Shown here piece by piece: positions 34,257 to 46,521 of a DNA stretch of 64,000 nt. This DNA comes from Halichoerus grypus (Eukaryota > Chordata > Mammalia > Carnivora > Phocidae): positions 34,501,930-34,565,929 of the forward strand of contig NC_135726.1 of NCBI RefSeq assembly GCF_964656455.1, in the 5' to 3' direction. Every line of letters begins with the position of its first letter. Positions within the stretch are counted from its first letter, which is position 1. A program made the translations under genes and the position numbers. Under the pieces are notes generated by a model. It was not told the origin of the DNA. It searched no databases and was given only the letters and a program-made list of their open reading frames with translations.

Positions 34257-34412
34257 GTAGATAGATAGATGATAGATGGTGATAGATATAGACATATTTA
34301 ATTTCACAAAGTAATGTATATTTATATATATGTGTATATATGTATATGTGTGTGTATATATATACATGTACATATATATATATATATATATACTTATTTA
34401 TGATATATATAC
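34257..34412. repeat. (GATA)n then (TA)n/(TG)n microsatellites
   Basis: Directly after the SINE: about 30 bp of GATA-like repeats, then at 34314-34412 a mixed TATATG/TGTATA tract including an uninterrupted TA run around 34373-34391. Confidence 0.95.
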
Positions 34413-35442
34413 TTGTAAGAAAATCAGAGCTCAGAAAAGTTGAGTAAGTATGTTGGTTTGTCCCCAAATCAGAACTCGAGGAAAAGATTTAAGTGTAGTT
34501 ACTTTATTTCAAGGTGATCCCAGGAAACAGGAGTGAGGGAGTGGGGAGTGTGATACAAAGAAGGAAGAACGAGCCAACATGAAGTGTTATTGAGCTGGTT
34601 CCTGTTGTGACCCCTGGGTTGAATTCCACTGGAGACTCTTTGAGGAACTGTGTATGATGTGCCTCTGAATTGTCCCTTCAAAGGATAAGAGGATGGGCAT
34701 TAATCCTTGCATTTCTGGAATGTTTCACATGTGAGCTGAGAGAGGGTCCCTAGCTTGGGGGGAGACCCTTGAGGCAGGAAAGCCGATAGGCTAATTCAGA
34801 TGGCCTTTGAGAGAAATGTTGTCCCTGTGTATGGATCTGTATGTATGGCCATAAGTGCTGCTGGAATCAAAGGTGGGCTGAGTGAAAAGAATGCCAGGCA
34901 CAAAAACATGTTAGAGTGACCAAGCTGCCTGCCTTCAAGACCCATGATCTTTGCACTCTATCATGTTATTTTTCTAGGACTCGGCATCAGCAGTGTCAGG
35001 ACACCCTGTCCTTCCTAGGTATTCACCCTGTAGCCCATTCCTACAGGTCCTTACTACTCTTGGGTAGATGTTAAGCCTTAGTTGAAGACAATGCGACATT
35101 TTCCCCATGCCAGAGTTCTTAAGTTTTGAGAGAGGACTCTGGAACAGCTCTTTTGAGGTACGCTAAGTACACAGGTAATGAACTCTCCAACAATAAGATG
35201 TTCCGTAAGTCCGGAGGGAATGGCAGAAAGTCATAATGTGAATGTCTACACCAGATGGTGAATTAGACTTGGATGTTGAAGGAAATTTCAGAATTAAATT
35301 CCAATTCCAGGATTCTACCCCACTTTTTCTTGGGTAGATTCATGTTTATGCTTGTATGTGCATATATGAATGCTGACTTACAAAGGAGCAAATTACAGTG
35401 TTCCACTTCTTTTTTTTTTATCCAACAATATACCTTACAGAT
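34413..35442. other. Low-copy DNA, no gene recognised
   Basis: No exon or repeat family recognised. Confidence 0.45.
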
Positions 35443-35817
35443 TGTTTTAGTCAGTTTGGGCTGCTATAACAAAATACCATGGACTGGAAAGCTTAAATAA
35501 CAAACATTTATTTCTCACAGCTCTGGAGGTTGGGAAGTCCAAGAGCACAGTGCCAGTAGATTTGGTGTCTGGTGAGAGCCCCCTTCCTGGTTTGAATATG
35601 GCTCTCTTCTCATTACATCTTCTCATGGCAGAGTGCAGAGAGAGAGGAAGTAAACTCTCACGTGTCTTCTCTTCTCAGGTCATTAATCCCATCATGTGAG
35701 CTCCATCCTCATGACCTAATTGCCTCCAAAAGGCTCCACTTCCAAATACTATCACATTGGGCATTAGGCTCAATATATGAATTCAAGGGGGAACACAAAC
35801 ATTCAGTCCATAAAACA
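35443..35817 (-). mobile_element. MLT1-type MaLR solitary LTR
   Basis: Reverse complement of an MLT1 LTR across its whole length: 'TTTGGGCTGCTATAACAAAA', 'CTCACAGCTCTGGAGG', 'GGTGTCTGGTGAGAGCCC', 'CCTCATGACCTAATTGCC', 'ACAAACATTCAGTCCATA'. Ends are TG...CA type. No internal retroviral sequence is adjacent, so it is an ancient solitary LTR. Confidence 0.85.
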
Positions 35818-35887
35818 GCCTAATCATTTTATATCAGCCTGTAACATTTGGATATTGGTTCACTATATAAATAGTGCATGAGTTATT

Positions 35888-35903
35888 TAACCAGGTCCTT
35901 CTT
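35888..35903. repeat. Target-site duplication, left copy (16 bp)
   Basis: TAACCAGGTCCTTCTT, identical to 42023-42038, bounding the full-length L1 between. Confidence 0.96.
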
Positions 35904-36189
35904 TTTTTTTTTTTTTTAGTTTTTAATTTTATGATATTATTTTAGTCACCATACAATACATCATTAGTTTTTGGTGTAGTGATCCACGATCCATTGTTTT
36001 TGTATAACACCCAGTGCTCCATGCAGTACGTGCCCTCCTTAATACCCATCACCAGGCTAACCAATCCCCCCTCCCCCCTCCCCTCTAGAACCCTGTTTGT
36101 TTCTCAGGTCCATAGTCTCTCATGGTTCATCTCTCCCTCCAATTCCCCTCCCCCATTTTTCCCTTCCTTCTCCTAATGTCCTCCATGTT

Positions 36190-39100
36190 ATTCCTTATGT
36201 TCCACAAATAAGTGAAACCATATGATAATTGACTTTCTCTGCTTGACTTATTTCGCTTAGCATAATCTCCTCCAGTCCCATCCATGTTGATGTAAAAGTT
36301 GGGTATTCATCTTTTCTGATGGCTGAGTAATATTCCATTGTATATAGGACCACATCTTCTTTATCCATTCATCTGTTGAAGGGCATCTCGGCTCTTTCCA
36401 CAGTTTGGCTATTGCGGACATTGCTGCTGTGAACATTGGGGTGCATATGGCCCTTCTTTTCACTACATCTGTGTCTTTGGGGTAAATACCCAGTAGTGCA
36501 ATTGCTGGGTCATAGGGTAGCTCTATTTTTAAATTTTTGAGGAACCTCCACACTGTTTTCCAAAGTGGCTGTACCAACTTGCATTCCCACCAACAGTGTA
36601 AGAGGGTTCCCCTTTCTCCACAACCTCTCCAACATTTGTTGTTTCTTTCCCTGTCCATTTTGGCCATTCTAACTGGTGTAAGGTGGTATCTCAGTGTGGT
36701 TTTGATTTGGATTTCCCTGATGGCTAATGATGATGAACATTTTTTCATGTGTCTGTTAGCCATTTGTATGTCTTCTTCAGAGAAGTGTCTGTTCATCTCT
36801 TCTGCCCACTTTTTGACTTGATTATTTGTTTTTTGGGTGTTGAGTTTGAGAAGTTCTTTATAGATCTTGGATACCAGCCCTTTATCTGTAGTGTCATTTG
36901 GAAATATCTTCTGCCATTCTGTGGGTTGCCTCTTTGTTTCGTTGACTGTTTCCTTCGCTGTGCAGAAGCTTTTTATCTTGATGAAGTCCCAAAAGTTCAT
37001 TTTTGCTTTTGTTTCACTAGCTTTTGGAGATGTATCTTGAAAGAAGTTGCTGTGGCCAATGTCCAAGAGGTTACTGCCTATGTTCTCCTCTAGGATTTTG
37101 ATAGATTCCTGTCTCACATTGAGGTCTTTCATCCATTTTGAGTTTATCTTTGTGAGTGGTGTTAGGGAATGGTCGAGTTTCATTCTTCTGCATGTGGCTG
37201 TCCAATTTTCCCAGCACAATTTATTGAAGAGACTGTCTTTTTTCCATTGCGTGTTTTTTCCTGCTTTGTCAAAGATCATTTGACCATAGAGTTGAGGGTC
37301 CATATCTGGGTTCTCTATTCTGTTCCATTGGTCTGTATGTCTGTTTTTGTGCCAGTACCATGCTGTCTTGGTGATCACTGATTTGTAATATAGCTTGAAA
37401 TCGGGCAACGTGATGCCCCCAGCTTTGTTTTTCTTTTTCAACATCTCCTTGGCAATTCAGGGTCTTTTCTGATTCCACACAAATTTTAGGATTGTTTGTT
37501 CCAGCACTTTGAAAAATGTCATTGGAATTTTGATCGGGATGGCATTGAAGGTATAGATTGCTCTGGGTAGCATAGACATTTTAACAATGTTTATTCTTCC
37601 GATCCATGAGCTTGGAATATTTTTCCATCTTTTTGTGTCTTCTTCAATTTCTTTCATGAGTGTTTTGTAGTTCCTAGAGTATAGATCCTTTACCTCTTTG
37701 GTTAGGTTTATTCTGAGGTATCTTATGGTTTTTGGTGCTATTGTAAATGGAATCGTTTCTTTAATTTCTCTTTCTACAGTTGCATTGTTAGTGTATAAGA
37801 AAGCAACTGATTTCTGTGCATTGATTTGTATCCTGCCACATTACTGAATTGCTGTATGAGTTCTAGTAATTTGAGGGTGGAGTCTTTTGGGTTTTCCACA
37901 TAAAGTATCATGTCGTCTGCGAAAAGAGAGAGTTTGACCTCTTCTTTGCCAATTTGAATACCTTTTATTATTTTTGTTGTCTGATTGCTGTTGCTAGGTC
38001 TTCTAGTACTATGTTGAACAACAGTGGTGAGAGTGGGCACCCTTGACGTGTTCCTGATCTTAAGGGAAAGGCTCTCAGCTTTTCCCCATTGAGGATGATA
38101 TTCACTGTGGGTTTTCATAGATGGATTTTATGAGCTTGAGGAATGTTCCCTCTATCCCTATACTCTGGAGAGTTTTAATCAGGAAAGGATGTTGTATTTT
38201 GTCAAATGCTTTTTCTGCATCAATTGAGAGGACCATATGGTTCTTCTCCCTCCTCTTATTAATGTGTTCGATCACATTGATTGATTTGCGAATGTTGAAC
38301 CACCCTTGCATCCTGGGGATAAATCCCACTTGGTCGTGGTGGATGATCCTTTTAATGTATTGTTGCATCCTATTAGCTAGGATTTTTTTGAGGATTTTGG
38401 AATCCATATTCATCAGGGATATCGGTCTGAAATTCTCCTTTTTGATGGGGGTCTTTGCCTGGTTTGGGGATTAAGGTAATGCTGGCCTCATAGAATGAGT
38501 TTGGAAGTTTTCCTTCTGTTTCTATTTTTTGAAACAGCTTCAGTAGAATAGGTGTTATTTCTTCTTTGAATGTTTGGTAGAATTCCCCAGGTAATCCATC
38601 AGGCCCTGGACTCTTGTTTTTTGGGAGGTTTTTGATCACTGCTTCAATCTCCTTACTGGTTATTGGCCTATTCAGGTTGTCAATTTCTTCCTGTTTCAGT
38701 CTTGGCAGCTTATAGGTTTCCAGGAAGGCCTCCATTTCATCCAGATTGCTCAGTTTATTGGCATATAGTTGTTGATAATAATTTCTAATAATTGTTTCTA
38801 TTTCCTTGGTGTTAGTCATGATCTCTCCCCTTTCATTCATAATTTTATTAATTTGGGTCCTTTCTCTCTTCTTTTGGATAAGTCTGGCCAGTGGTTTATC
38901 AATCTTATTAATTCTTTCAAAGAACCAACTTCTAGTTTCGTTGATCTGATCTACTGTGTTTTTGGTTTCTAATTCATTGATTTCTGCTCTAATTTTAATT
39001 ATTTCTCTTCTAATGCGTGGCTTAGGCATTGTTTGTTGCTTTTTCTCTAGTTCTTTAAGGTGTAGAGTTAGTTGGTGAATTCAGGATTTTTCTATTTTTT

Positions 39101-40019
39101 TGAGTGAGGCTTGGATGGCTATGTATTTCCCCCTTAGGACCGCCTTTGCAGTATCCCATAGGTTTTGGACTGATGTGTTTTCGTTCTCATTGATTTCCAT
39201 GAATTGTTTAAGTTCTTCTTTGATTTCTTGGTTGACCCAAACATTCTTGAGCAGAGTGGTCTTTAGCTTCCAAGTGTTTGAATTTCTGCCAAATTTTTTC
39301 TTGTGATTGAGTTCCAGTTTTAGAGCATTGTGGTCTGAGAATATGCAGGGAATAATCTCAATCTTTTGGTATCGGTTGAGACCTGATTTGTGACCCAGTA
39401 TATGGTCTATTCTGGAGAAAGTTCCATGTGCGCTCGAGAAGAATGAGTATTCTGTTGTTTTAGGGTGGAATGTTCTGTAAATATCTATGAGGTCCATCTG
39501 GTCCAATGTATCATTCAAAGCTCTTGTTTCCTTGTTGATTTTCTGCTTAGGTGATCTGTCCATTGCTGAGAGTGGAGTATTGAGGTCTCCTACAATTAAC
39601 GTATTATTATCAATATGACTCTTTATTTTGGTTAACAGTTGGCTTATGTATATGGCTGCTCCCATGTTGGGGGCATAGATATTTACAATTGTTAGATCTT
39701 CTTGTTGGATAGACCCTTTAAGAATGATATAGTGTCCTTCTGTGTCTCTTATTACAGACTTTAGTTTAAAATCTAATTTGTCTGATATAAGAATTGCTAC
39801 TCTAGCTTTCTTTTGAGGTCCGCTGGCATGGAAGATGGATCTCCATCCCTTCACTTTCAGTCTGGATGTATCTTTAGGTTCAAAATGAGTCTCTTGTAGA
39901 CAGCATATGGATGGGTCCTGTCTTTTTATCCAATCTGCAACCCTGTGCCGTTTTATGGGAGCGTTTAGGCCATTCACGTTGAGAGTGATTATTGAAAGAT
40001 ATGAATTAATTGTCATCAT
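36190..40019 (-). pseudogene. L1 ORF2 (endonuclease-reverse transcriptase), frameshifted
   Basis: The endonuclease is open for 312 codons from 40019 to 39081, with the NVNGLN, QETHF, 'GDLNTPLS' and FSDHN motifs, so all catalytic blocks are present. Next come open segments 39029-38373, 38413-38102 (RT palm, '[13 protein letters not shown]'), 38118-37774 with FADDM at 37909-37923, 37657-37457, and 37444-36257 (395 codons) with the C-terminal Cys region ('[16 protein letters not shown]'). About five frameshifts break an expected protein of about 1,250 residues. It acted in target-primed reverse transcription. Confidence 0.92.
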
Positions 40020-40097
40020 GTTGCCTGTGAAGACGTTGTTTTTATAGATTGTCCCTGTAAATTTCTGTTGTAGATCACTCTTGGGGTCTTTCTCCTT

Positions 40098-40987
40098 TTA
40101 TAGAACCCCCCTTAATATTTCTTGCAGGGCCGGCTTAGTGGTCACATATTCTTTCAACTTCTGCCGGTCGTGGAAGCTCTGCATCTCTCCATCCATTCTA
40201 AATGAAAGCCTTGCCAGATAAAGTATTCTTGGCTGCATGTTCTTCTCATTTAGTACCCTGAATATGTCTTGCCAGGCATTTCTGGCTTGCCAGGTCTCTG
40301 TGGATAGGTCTGACGTTATTCTGATGTTCCTCCCTCTGTACGTAAGGAATCTCTTCCCCCTAACTGCCCTTAAGATGGTTTCCTTGGTTCTAAGATTTGC
40401 AAGTTTTACTATTACATGCCGGGGTGTTGGCCTGTTTTCCTTGATCTTAGGAGGGGTCCTCTCTGCCTCTAGCACTCGAATGTTTGTTTCATTCCCCAGA
40501 TTAGGGAAGTTCTCAGCTACGATTTGCTCAAATACATCTTCTAGCCCTCTCTCTCTCTCCACTCCCTCCGGGATTCCAATGATTCTGACATTGGGACGCC
40601 TCATGGTGTCACTTATTTCTCTGATTCTATTTTCATGGATTCTGAGTTGTTTTTCCCTGGCCTCCTCTTTTCCCTTTTTATCTATTATACTGTCTTCCAG
40701 ATCGCTTATTCTCTCTTCTGTCCAGTTACCCTAGCTGGTAGATTATCTAGATTGGATTGGATCTCATTGATAGCATTTTTAAGTTCTGCCAACTCACCTT
40801 TTATTTCTGCCCTTAGAGACTCTATGTTGCCATTAATTGATTTCTCCATTCTAGCCATTGTCTTCACAATTGCTAGCCTGAATTCCATCTCCGGCATCTT
40901 GGTTATGTCTGCATCCATTTGTAAATCTGCAGCATAAGTCATAATCTCTGAGTCTTTTCTGTTTTGGGGGCTCCTCTTCCTAGTCAT
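40098..40987 (-). pseudogene. L1 ORF1 (RNA-binding chaperone), frameshifted once
   Basis: Begins MTRKRSPQNRKDSE at 40987 with a coiled-coil segment to about 40706, then a frameshift. The second segment (40604-40098, 168 codons) carries the RRM-type middle domain ('IIGIPEGVERERG', 'FPNLGNETN', 'RPTPRHVIVKL') and the C-terminal domain ('YRGRNIRITSDLS', 'RILYLARLSF'). Combined length of about 296 codons is near the family norm. The protein binds L1 RNA as a trimer in the cytoplasm. The frameshift disables this copy. Confidence 0.9.
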
Positions 40988-42022
40988 TCTGTTGATGGGT
41001 GTTTGAGGGAATGTATAGAGTCCAGATTATTGACCAGAACCCAAGCAAGATGCACCTGTTTTCTTGGGACCTTAGGGTTGCTGGCCTCTTGTTTTCCCAG
41101 CCTGTCTGCTGTGGGAGGGGCCTGCTGCGCTGTTACTCAGGCAACTCTGTTTGGGCGGAGTTGCCCTGCGCCCTGGTGGCAGGGGATGGGCTCAGTGGCA
41201 ATCAGTCTTTGGGGCTTTTGTTCTCTGGCACCTTTCCCTGGCAGCTTTCCACGTCTCTTCCGTGAGTCAGAGCAGAAGAGACCGTTTCCAACCCTCTGCC
41301 TCAGAGCAGAGAGACCTCAGTCTGTTCTTCAGTGAGCTCTCCAGGCCACATTGTCTCCGTTTCTGTCCATGTTGCTATAAACTGCAGCGGCCTGGGTTGT
41401 GCGCCTCTCCGCAGTGCCCCCAGTCCTGCCTCCAGGTCGGGCACGTCTCTGCCCTTTGTGCTTCTAAAACCGCCAGCCGCTCCCAATTCAAGCAGGCGCG
41501 ACTCCGCCACTTGGGGTTTCCACCCCTGGGGGTTGCAGTTCACCAGTGGGACACGGCACACCGGGTTTCCGTCTCCGAGGCTGCAGTTCACGTGTGTGCG
41601 ACCGTCACTCCAGTTTCTGTCCGGGGGGGGGGGGGGGGGGGCTGCAGTTCGCATGTGCGCGACCCCGCCGGTCTGGTTTTCCACCCCGGGGGCTGCCCTA
41701 AAGTTCTTTCCCGACGCTACCGGTCTGCGAGTCTGTGCCCCGTCCGCAGCGCGGGAGCCTGTCACTCACCGGCGGTGTAGGATCCCCACAGCCAGGCACC
41801 CTTCTGCCGCCGTTTATCCTCTGATATCTGCCCGCAGGATCATGGCTCTCCACTTCGTACCTCAAAACCAACTGCCTGCGATATTCTGTTTGTAGAGATC
41901 CAGATCTTCTTACATCTCAGGCTGGTTTCGCGGGTGCTCAGAGTGGTCTGGTAGTTATCCAGCTCAATTCCGGAGACCAGTTGAAATAGGGTCCCCTACT
42001 CCTCCGCCATCTTTTTACCCCC
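40988..42022 (-). promoter_or_regulatory. L1 5'UTR/promoter with tandem units
   Basis: CpG-rich, about 1.0 kb. The 5' end holds AAGATGGCGG, a YY1-type motif (42003-42012 on the + strand as its complement). Between about 41510 and 41700 units of roughly 47 bp recur, each with a CTGCAGTTC or TTGCAGTTC core (41533, 41581, 41642). A 19-base G-run (41623-41641) lies in one unit. Antisense frames of 209 and 187 codons cross this GC-rich region and are probably chance. Confidence 0.75.
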
Positions 42023-42038
42023 TAACCAGGTCCTTCTT
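42023..42038. repeat. Target-site duplication, right copy (16 bp)
   Basis: Identical to 35888-35903; abuts the L1 5' end. Confidence 0.96.
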
Positions 42039-42330
42039 ATATTTACATGGTTTCCAGTGTTTTGCTTCAGTGAACATCTTTACACTCATGTCATTTATGA
42101 AGTATATGTTTAGGTTAAATTCCTAGTAATTGTTGGGAAAGTTGATATATGCATTTAAATTGATGGATATTGCCAAAATTATCCTCCAAAGATGTCACAC
42201 CAATTGATAATTGCCACATAAATGTATGTGTGTATTTTATCACCAACTCACTAAAAATATGTCTCATCAATCTTTTGATCCTTAGGGAGACTTCTTTTTA
42301 TTCTGACACTATTTTTTACTAACTGAAAAA
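42039..42330 (-). repeat. Old L1 3'-end-like fragment
   Basis: Text such as 'TTTCCAGTGTTTTGCTTCAG', 'GTGAACATCTTTACACTCAT' and 'GATATTGCCAAAATTATCCT' resembles an antisense L1ME-type 3' end. Its left continuation (35823-35887) is separated by the L1 insertion. Confidence 0.5.
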
Positions 42331-42449
42331 TGTTATGAATTGGCATGAAAGCATCATTAATCTTTGCACTGAAAATCATACAATATGAATATGACCTTCA
42401 CTCAGTGCCTTAACACTATTTCAGTTTGTCTCTATATCTACCATTGTAC

Positions 42450-42800
42450 AAGCTGGTTTTTGCTGTTAACAAACCACTCCTAACTGAGTGGCTGAAAACA
42501 ATAACTATTTATTTAACCCACAATTCTTCAGACTGACCATTTAATATGGACTCCACTGATTGGTTCTTCTATCCCTGGTGAGCTCATTCATGTAGGTCAT
42601 GCTAGGTCAGCTCATCTCTGCTCCACATGGTCTTTCATCCTCCTGAAGGCTAACTCAAGTTTGTTCTCATGGAAGATAATACAGTTTCAAAAGAGAGAGT
42701 GGAAACATGCAAGATCTCTTGAGGCTTAGGCTTAGAACTGGCACAATGTCACTTCCATCACATTCTATTGGTTAAAGCAAATCCCAAGGCTAGCCCTGAT
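42450..42800 (-). repeat. Ancient interspersed repeat, LTR-like, family uncertain
   Basis: The phrases 'GTTAACAAACCACTCCTAAC', 'GGCTTAGAACTGGCACAATG' and 'CATTCTATTGGTTAAAGCAA' belong to a well-known old mammalian repeat, possibly ERVL-type. I recognise the text but not the name with certainty. A reversed MIR-like piece follows at 42890-42975. Confidence 0.5.
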
Positions 42801-43099
42801 CTTTCCCATTAACCTTTGTATGGGAGAAGCTACAAATTCTTAACTGTAGAATGAAGCCATGCATGATTACCTTGGGAAACTCCTTTGTTATTTCATAAAT
42901 GAAGAAATGAGATTCACAGTTGATAGGTGACTTTTTCAAGGTCGCACAGCTTTTAGTGGATATACCCCATTACTTGCAGTGGGTTAATCCAACTAGACAA
43001 CACAGTAAAGGAATAAAATCAATTAGACAATACATTGAGGAGGGCAAGATGAGTCATTGGTGCTGAGAATAATGAAAACTTCTGTTTCATCTCCTTGCC

Positions 43100-43790
43100 C
43101 AGGGTAAGTCATGAAAAACTGCCCAGCCCATACTTCAAGCCACATTATTGCATTCCCTCAGTGAGCCTATTCTTTATTAAGAATTAAATGATTTATAGCA
43201 CAAAACCTGTAATTATAAGCATCTTTCAAAGACCTCTTCAAGACAAATAGCACAGTTATTGAAATACTCTGCTATGAACCAATTTGGGTTTTTCAAAACA
43301 GAAAAAGGACACAAGGGACAGCAATTTTCAGTAAAGTTGTCATTTTTCATTAATATACCAAGAGGAATGTGGCAGTTCATTGCATGTAATTCATCTTTGT
43401 TGTTTTGTATACATTTTGATGAGCTTTCTTAAATTCTCTTGGTAAATAACAGATATTATGGGCTCTTTATTAAAACTTGGGAGCAACTAAGCATAAAATG
43501 AAATATGACTGGTTTCCAACAAGCCCAATATTACCATTAATAGAAACGTTTCACCAACTCAGGTTGCACTTTAAGATTTTGCTGAGTTATATTTTTAAAC
43601 TTTACAGTTCTGATTTGAGATTAAAGAAACAAGCTATCCACTAGACAGAGTACATAATTCATAACAAGTAACAACAGAGATCTTTTATATTAGCTATTCT
43701 GCAGAAACTACAGCCTTCAGCCACTTTTGCACCTAACCTTAGGGTTGAAAAGGCGTGCACAAGCAGATTAGTATACATGTTTTGCCTTTT
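43100..43790. other. Candidate conserved non-coding block (AT-rich, repeat-free)
   Basis: About 600 bp of complex AT-rich DNA without a known repeat, with many TAAT/ATTA and TTCAAAG-like motifs ('CTGTAATTATAAGCATC', 'TTTTCATTAATATACC', 'ATATTACCATTAATAG'). No exon signal. Resembles long developmental enhancers, unproven. Confidence 0.3.
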
Positions 43791-43799
43791 TTTAATTTA

Positions 43800-44400
43800 A
43801 AATTTTACCGAACACCTGAATTCTAATAGTAAAAATTAATACAACATAGAAGTGAGAATAAATATTGAAAGTGACCTTCACCCCTACATTTCCACCCCCA
43901 TGCACTTCAAATACCACTCCTAAAGGTACTCCTAAAAGGTAACCACTATTTGCAATTCAATATATAACTTTCTAGATATTTTTCTATGCCTTCATGTTTG
44001 TAACATAAGCATGTCTTTTTGTTTTACATAACAACATTCTTCTCTACATTTTTGTACTTAAATTCATCTTTTTACATTTAATCATATGTCCTAGAGATCT
44101 TTTCATGCTGTTATATATAGATGTACATTATTTTTTTACTTCTACATAGTATTTCACAGTATGCAGTATCATAATTTGACCATCCCCCTATTGAGGAGCC
44201 TACGGATAATTCCTGATTATTTTTTACTGCTATAAGTTGTGATACAGTGAATATTCGTGTGTGTGTGTGGGCATGTGCTAATGGTTGAATGTTTTTGTAG
44301 TGTAATTCCTTCAAATGGGATTGCTGGGTAAAGGCAATAGGCACGTTAAATTCAATAGATTTTTGTCAAATTGCGTTCCAAAAAGGCCGTGTAAGTTCTG
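43800..44400 (-). repeat. Old L1 3' end fragment (L1ME-like)
   Basis: Antisense L1 3' text: 'TTACCGAACACCTGAATTC', 'CATAGTATTTCACAGTATGC', 'GACCATCCCCCTATTGAGG', 'TGGGATTGCTGGGTAAAGGC', 'GTCAAATTGCGTTCCAAAA'. Confidence 0.65.
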
Positions 44401-46445
44401 TTCTGAGTTCAGTGCAGACAAGATGGGCTCAGGAAACCCTGGAATCAGATAGGCACGGTTCATATCCAGCCCCCACCACTTCTTAGGTAGTGACTTGGGC
44501 AGTTACTGAGGTTTTTTGTGCCTCCATTTACCCACAAACATAGGACTCATGCACATCTTTAAAGGATATTTGAGAGTTTTTAAATCATAATGGATTGAAA
44601 TGGAAGTTCCTGGTCTATGATGGGTATTCAGCTTTCCAAAAAAGTAGTAATCTAATTTTGAATCAAATGTGGTCCAGAAAGTCACACCTCATAGTAAGCC
44701 TGCCAGGAGATTTTGGTGTAGTTAGTCTTTGGACCACACTTTTAAAATCAACTCATTACTAGGTAAGTCCCAATTCCACTGATGAACTCTTTCTGCTGAA
44801 AGGAACCCTATTTAATATATTTAAGTAGACATTTCCCCCTCCTTATTCCCAGCTGTCTGTCTCTATGCTTTCCAGGAAGAGAGAGTGAATAAGTCAGAAG
44901 CAAGGATGGGCATATCTGCGTACATAATTTGTTAACCAGGCCTTGGAACCCCATAGACTTTGAGATATGTTTTGTTTTGAGACAGGGAAAATTTTATATA
45001 AGTTCATAGTAATGATAATTGGTCTTAGAGAGAAATAGCCCTGTGTTCTGCTGCTGAAAATGTCATATTTAATCAAATCTATGATGCTAAGAAAGAAAAA
45101 TGTTGTCATTTATAATTGTAAGATTTTTTTTATTGTAAATAGCATCCCAATTTCAGAGATGTTTAAAATATGAGAAAATCTCAGTCTTAGAACTGATGAA
45201 ATATAGAGATTTGTATAGGATATTTTACATGCAAGGAGAAAAACACGAAGTTTTACACAACTATAAAAGACGACCACCAAATCATCTTCTGAAGGTGAGA
45301 GTCCATTGGAGGCCATTCGGTTTGCTCAGCACCCAGGTAAGTCTGGGTATACACACTGGGGAGTAGGCAAAATTGCTATGCTTGATGGAAGATAGAGAAG
45401 TATAAAATTCTTGAAGGAATACCAGGAGAAGGAAGAGAGGTGAGGATTCTGGGCACTGCAGGAGGGAGAACAAGAAGCCTTAAACATACAGACACATGTG
45501 CAAACATACACACACATACCGGCATACACATATTCACACATAGACATACACAATCCCTTTGGAATATTCCTTAGATGTGGGAAGTGCAATAAAACCCCTT
45601 TCTCATTCCCCTTACCGGATCTTCAGTAAAGTTGACATTGCTCATTTACACTCTTCGGTTAGTGGGTTCTTTCATGATATTTAGATTTTGTTTCCATTTT
45701 GTCAGTAAGCAAAGACAAAAAAGTAGCTGCTAGCTGGTTATCAGCATTGGGTTTTAACTTAATTCATAGGTGGGAAAACCTCATCGGAAGAGCTAACTGG
45801 TTTGTCTGACATCACTTAATGTATTTGAACCCCAGTTAGAGTGTGGGACCCCTTGAATCCTCTCAGGTTCCAGGTATTGGGCTCCTTCCAAAATCAGGAA
45901 GTTGATCCTTCTATAGTTATATCTACAGTTTTGTTCATTAAAGTAACTATGGAGCAGAAATTTCTGGACTCCAAGAGACCCAGGACATTCAGTAGGTTAT
46001 TCTGCTACTCTTTTTTTCTGCTCAAACGATATTACACACCTTTCATTCAGTGACAGTGACTGCAGTCCTCTGAGATTTCTTCTTCTTTTTCCCATATGTC
46101 CACATAGCTATGTTATCTGACCTGGCTTAAAGGCATGGGTAGTGATGGAAAAATAGTTTTACTCATAACTGAGTATTTCTCTGAAGAAGGAGCAGCATTT
46201 TGAGCTCTATTATGAACACCCTTCCCACCCACCCCTGCCGCTAGAGGACAAATGACTAGCCCTGGTGAGGATCAAGTATCAGTCTAGTCGTGACTTCTCT
46301 GTGAATGGACATAGCACAGTAACTTAGGCTCCTGGTGCTCTGGGTGTCCTTAGCTTAAGACTCAAACTGTCTTAATAGAGACCAGATCCATAGGTACTCA
46401 TATTGAGTGTGGTTCTCAGCATTCATCCCAAAGGAACCAAGCCAT
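44401..46445. other. Low-copy DNA, no gene recognised
   Basis: No exon or family recognised. A CA-rich imperfect microsatellite lies at 45482-45552 ('CATACACACACATACCGG' and similar). Frames of up to 87 codons are chance. Confidence 0.45.
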
Positions 46446-46521
46446 CAAAAAAAAAAAAAAAAAAAAGGCAAAACAGAACAAAACAAAAAAACAAACAAAA
46501 CAAAACAAAACAAAACAAAAA
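46446..46521. repeat. A-run and (AAAAC)n simple repeat
   Basis: About 20 A followed by AAAAC/CAAAA repeats. No SINE body is recognisable before it. From 46522 to about 46940 nothing is recognised. Confidence 0.9.

Larger units (their letters stand above)
35904..42022 (-). mobile_element. Full-length L1, 6.1 kb, ORFs frameshifted
   Basis: Minus-strand L1 with a T-run at the left (A-tail) and its 5' end at 42022, where the reverse complement reads GGGGGTAAAAAGATGGCGGAGG. Parts in L1 sense: 5'UTR 42022-40988, ORF1 40987-40098, spacer of 78 bp, ORF2 from 40019 to about 36190, 3'UTR to 35904. Both ORFs are broken only by a few frameshifts, so the copy is fairly young but inactive. It lies in an older L1-like 3' fragment that reads on both sides. 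Confidence 0.93.

Noticed and set aside
41151..41895. 209- and 187-codon frames in CpG-rich DNA
   Set aside because: They lie antisense in the 5'UTR of the second L1 and include the 19-G run. Kept only as an ORF0-like observation.
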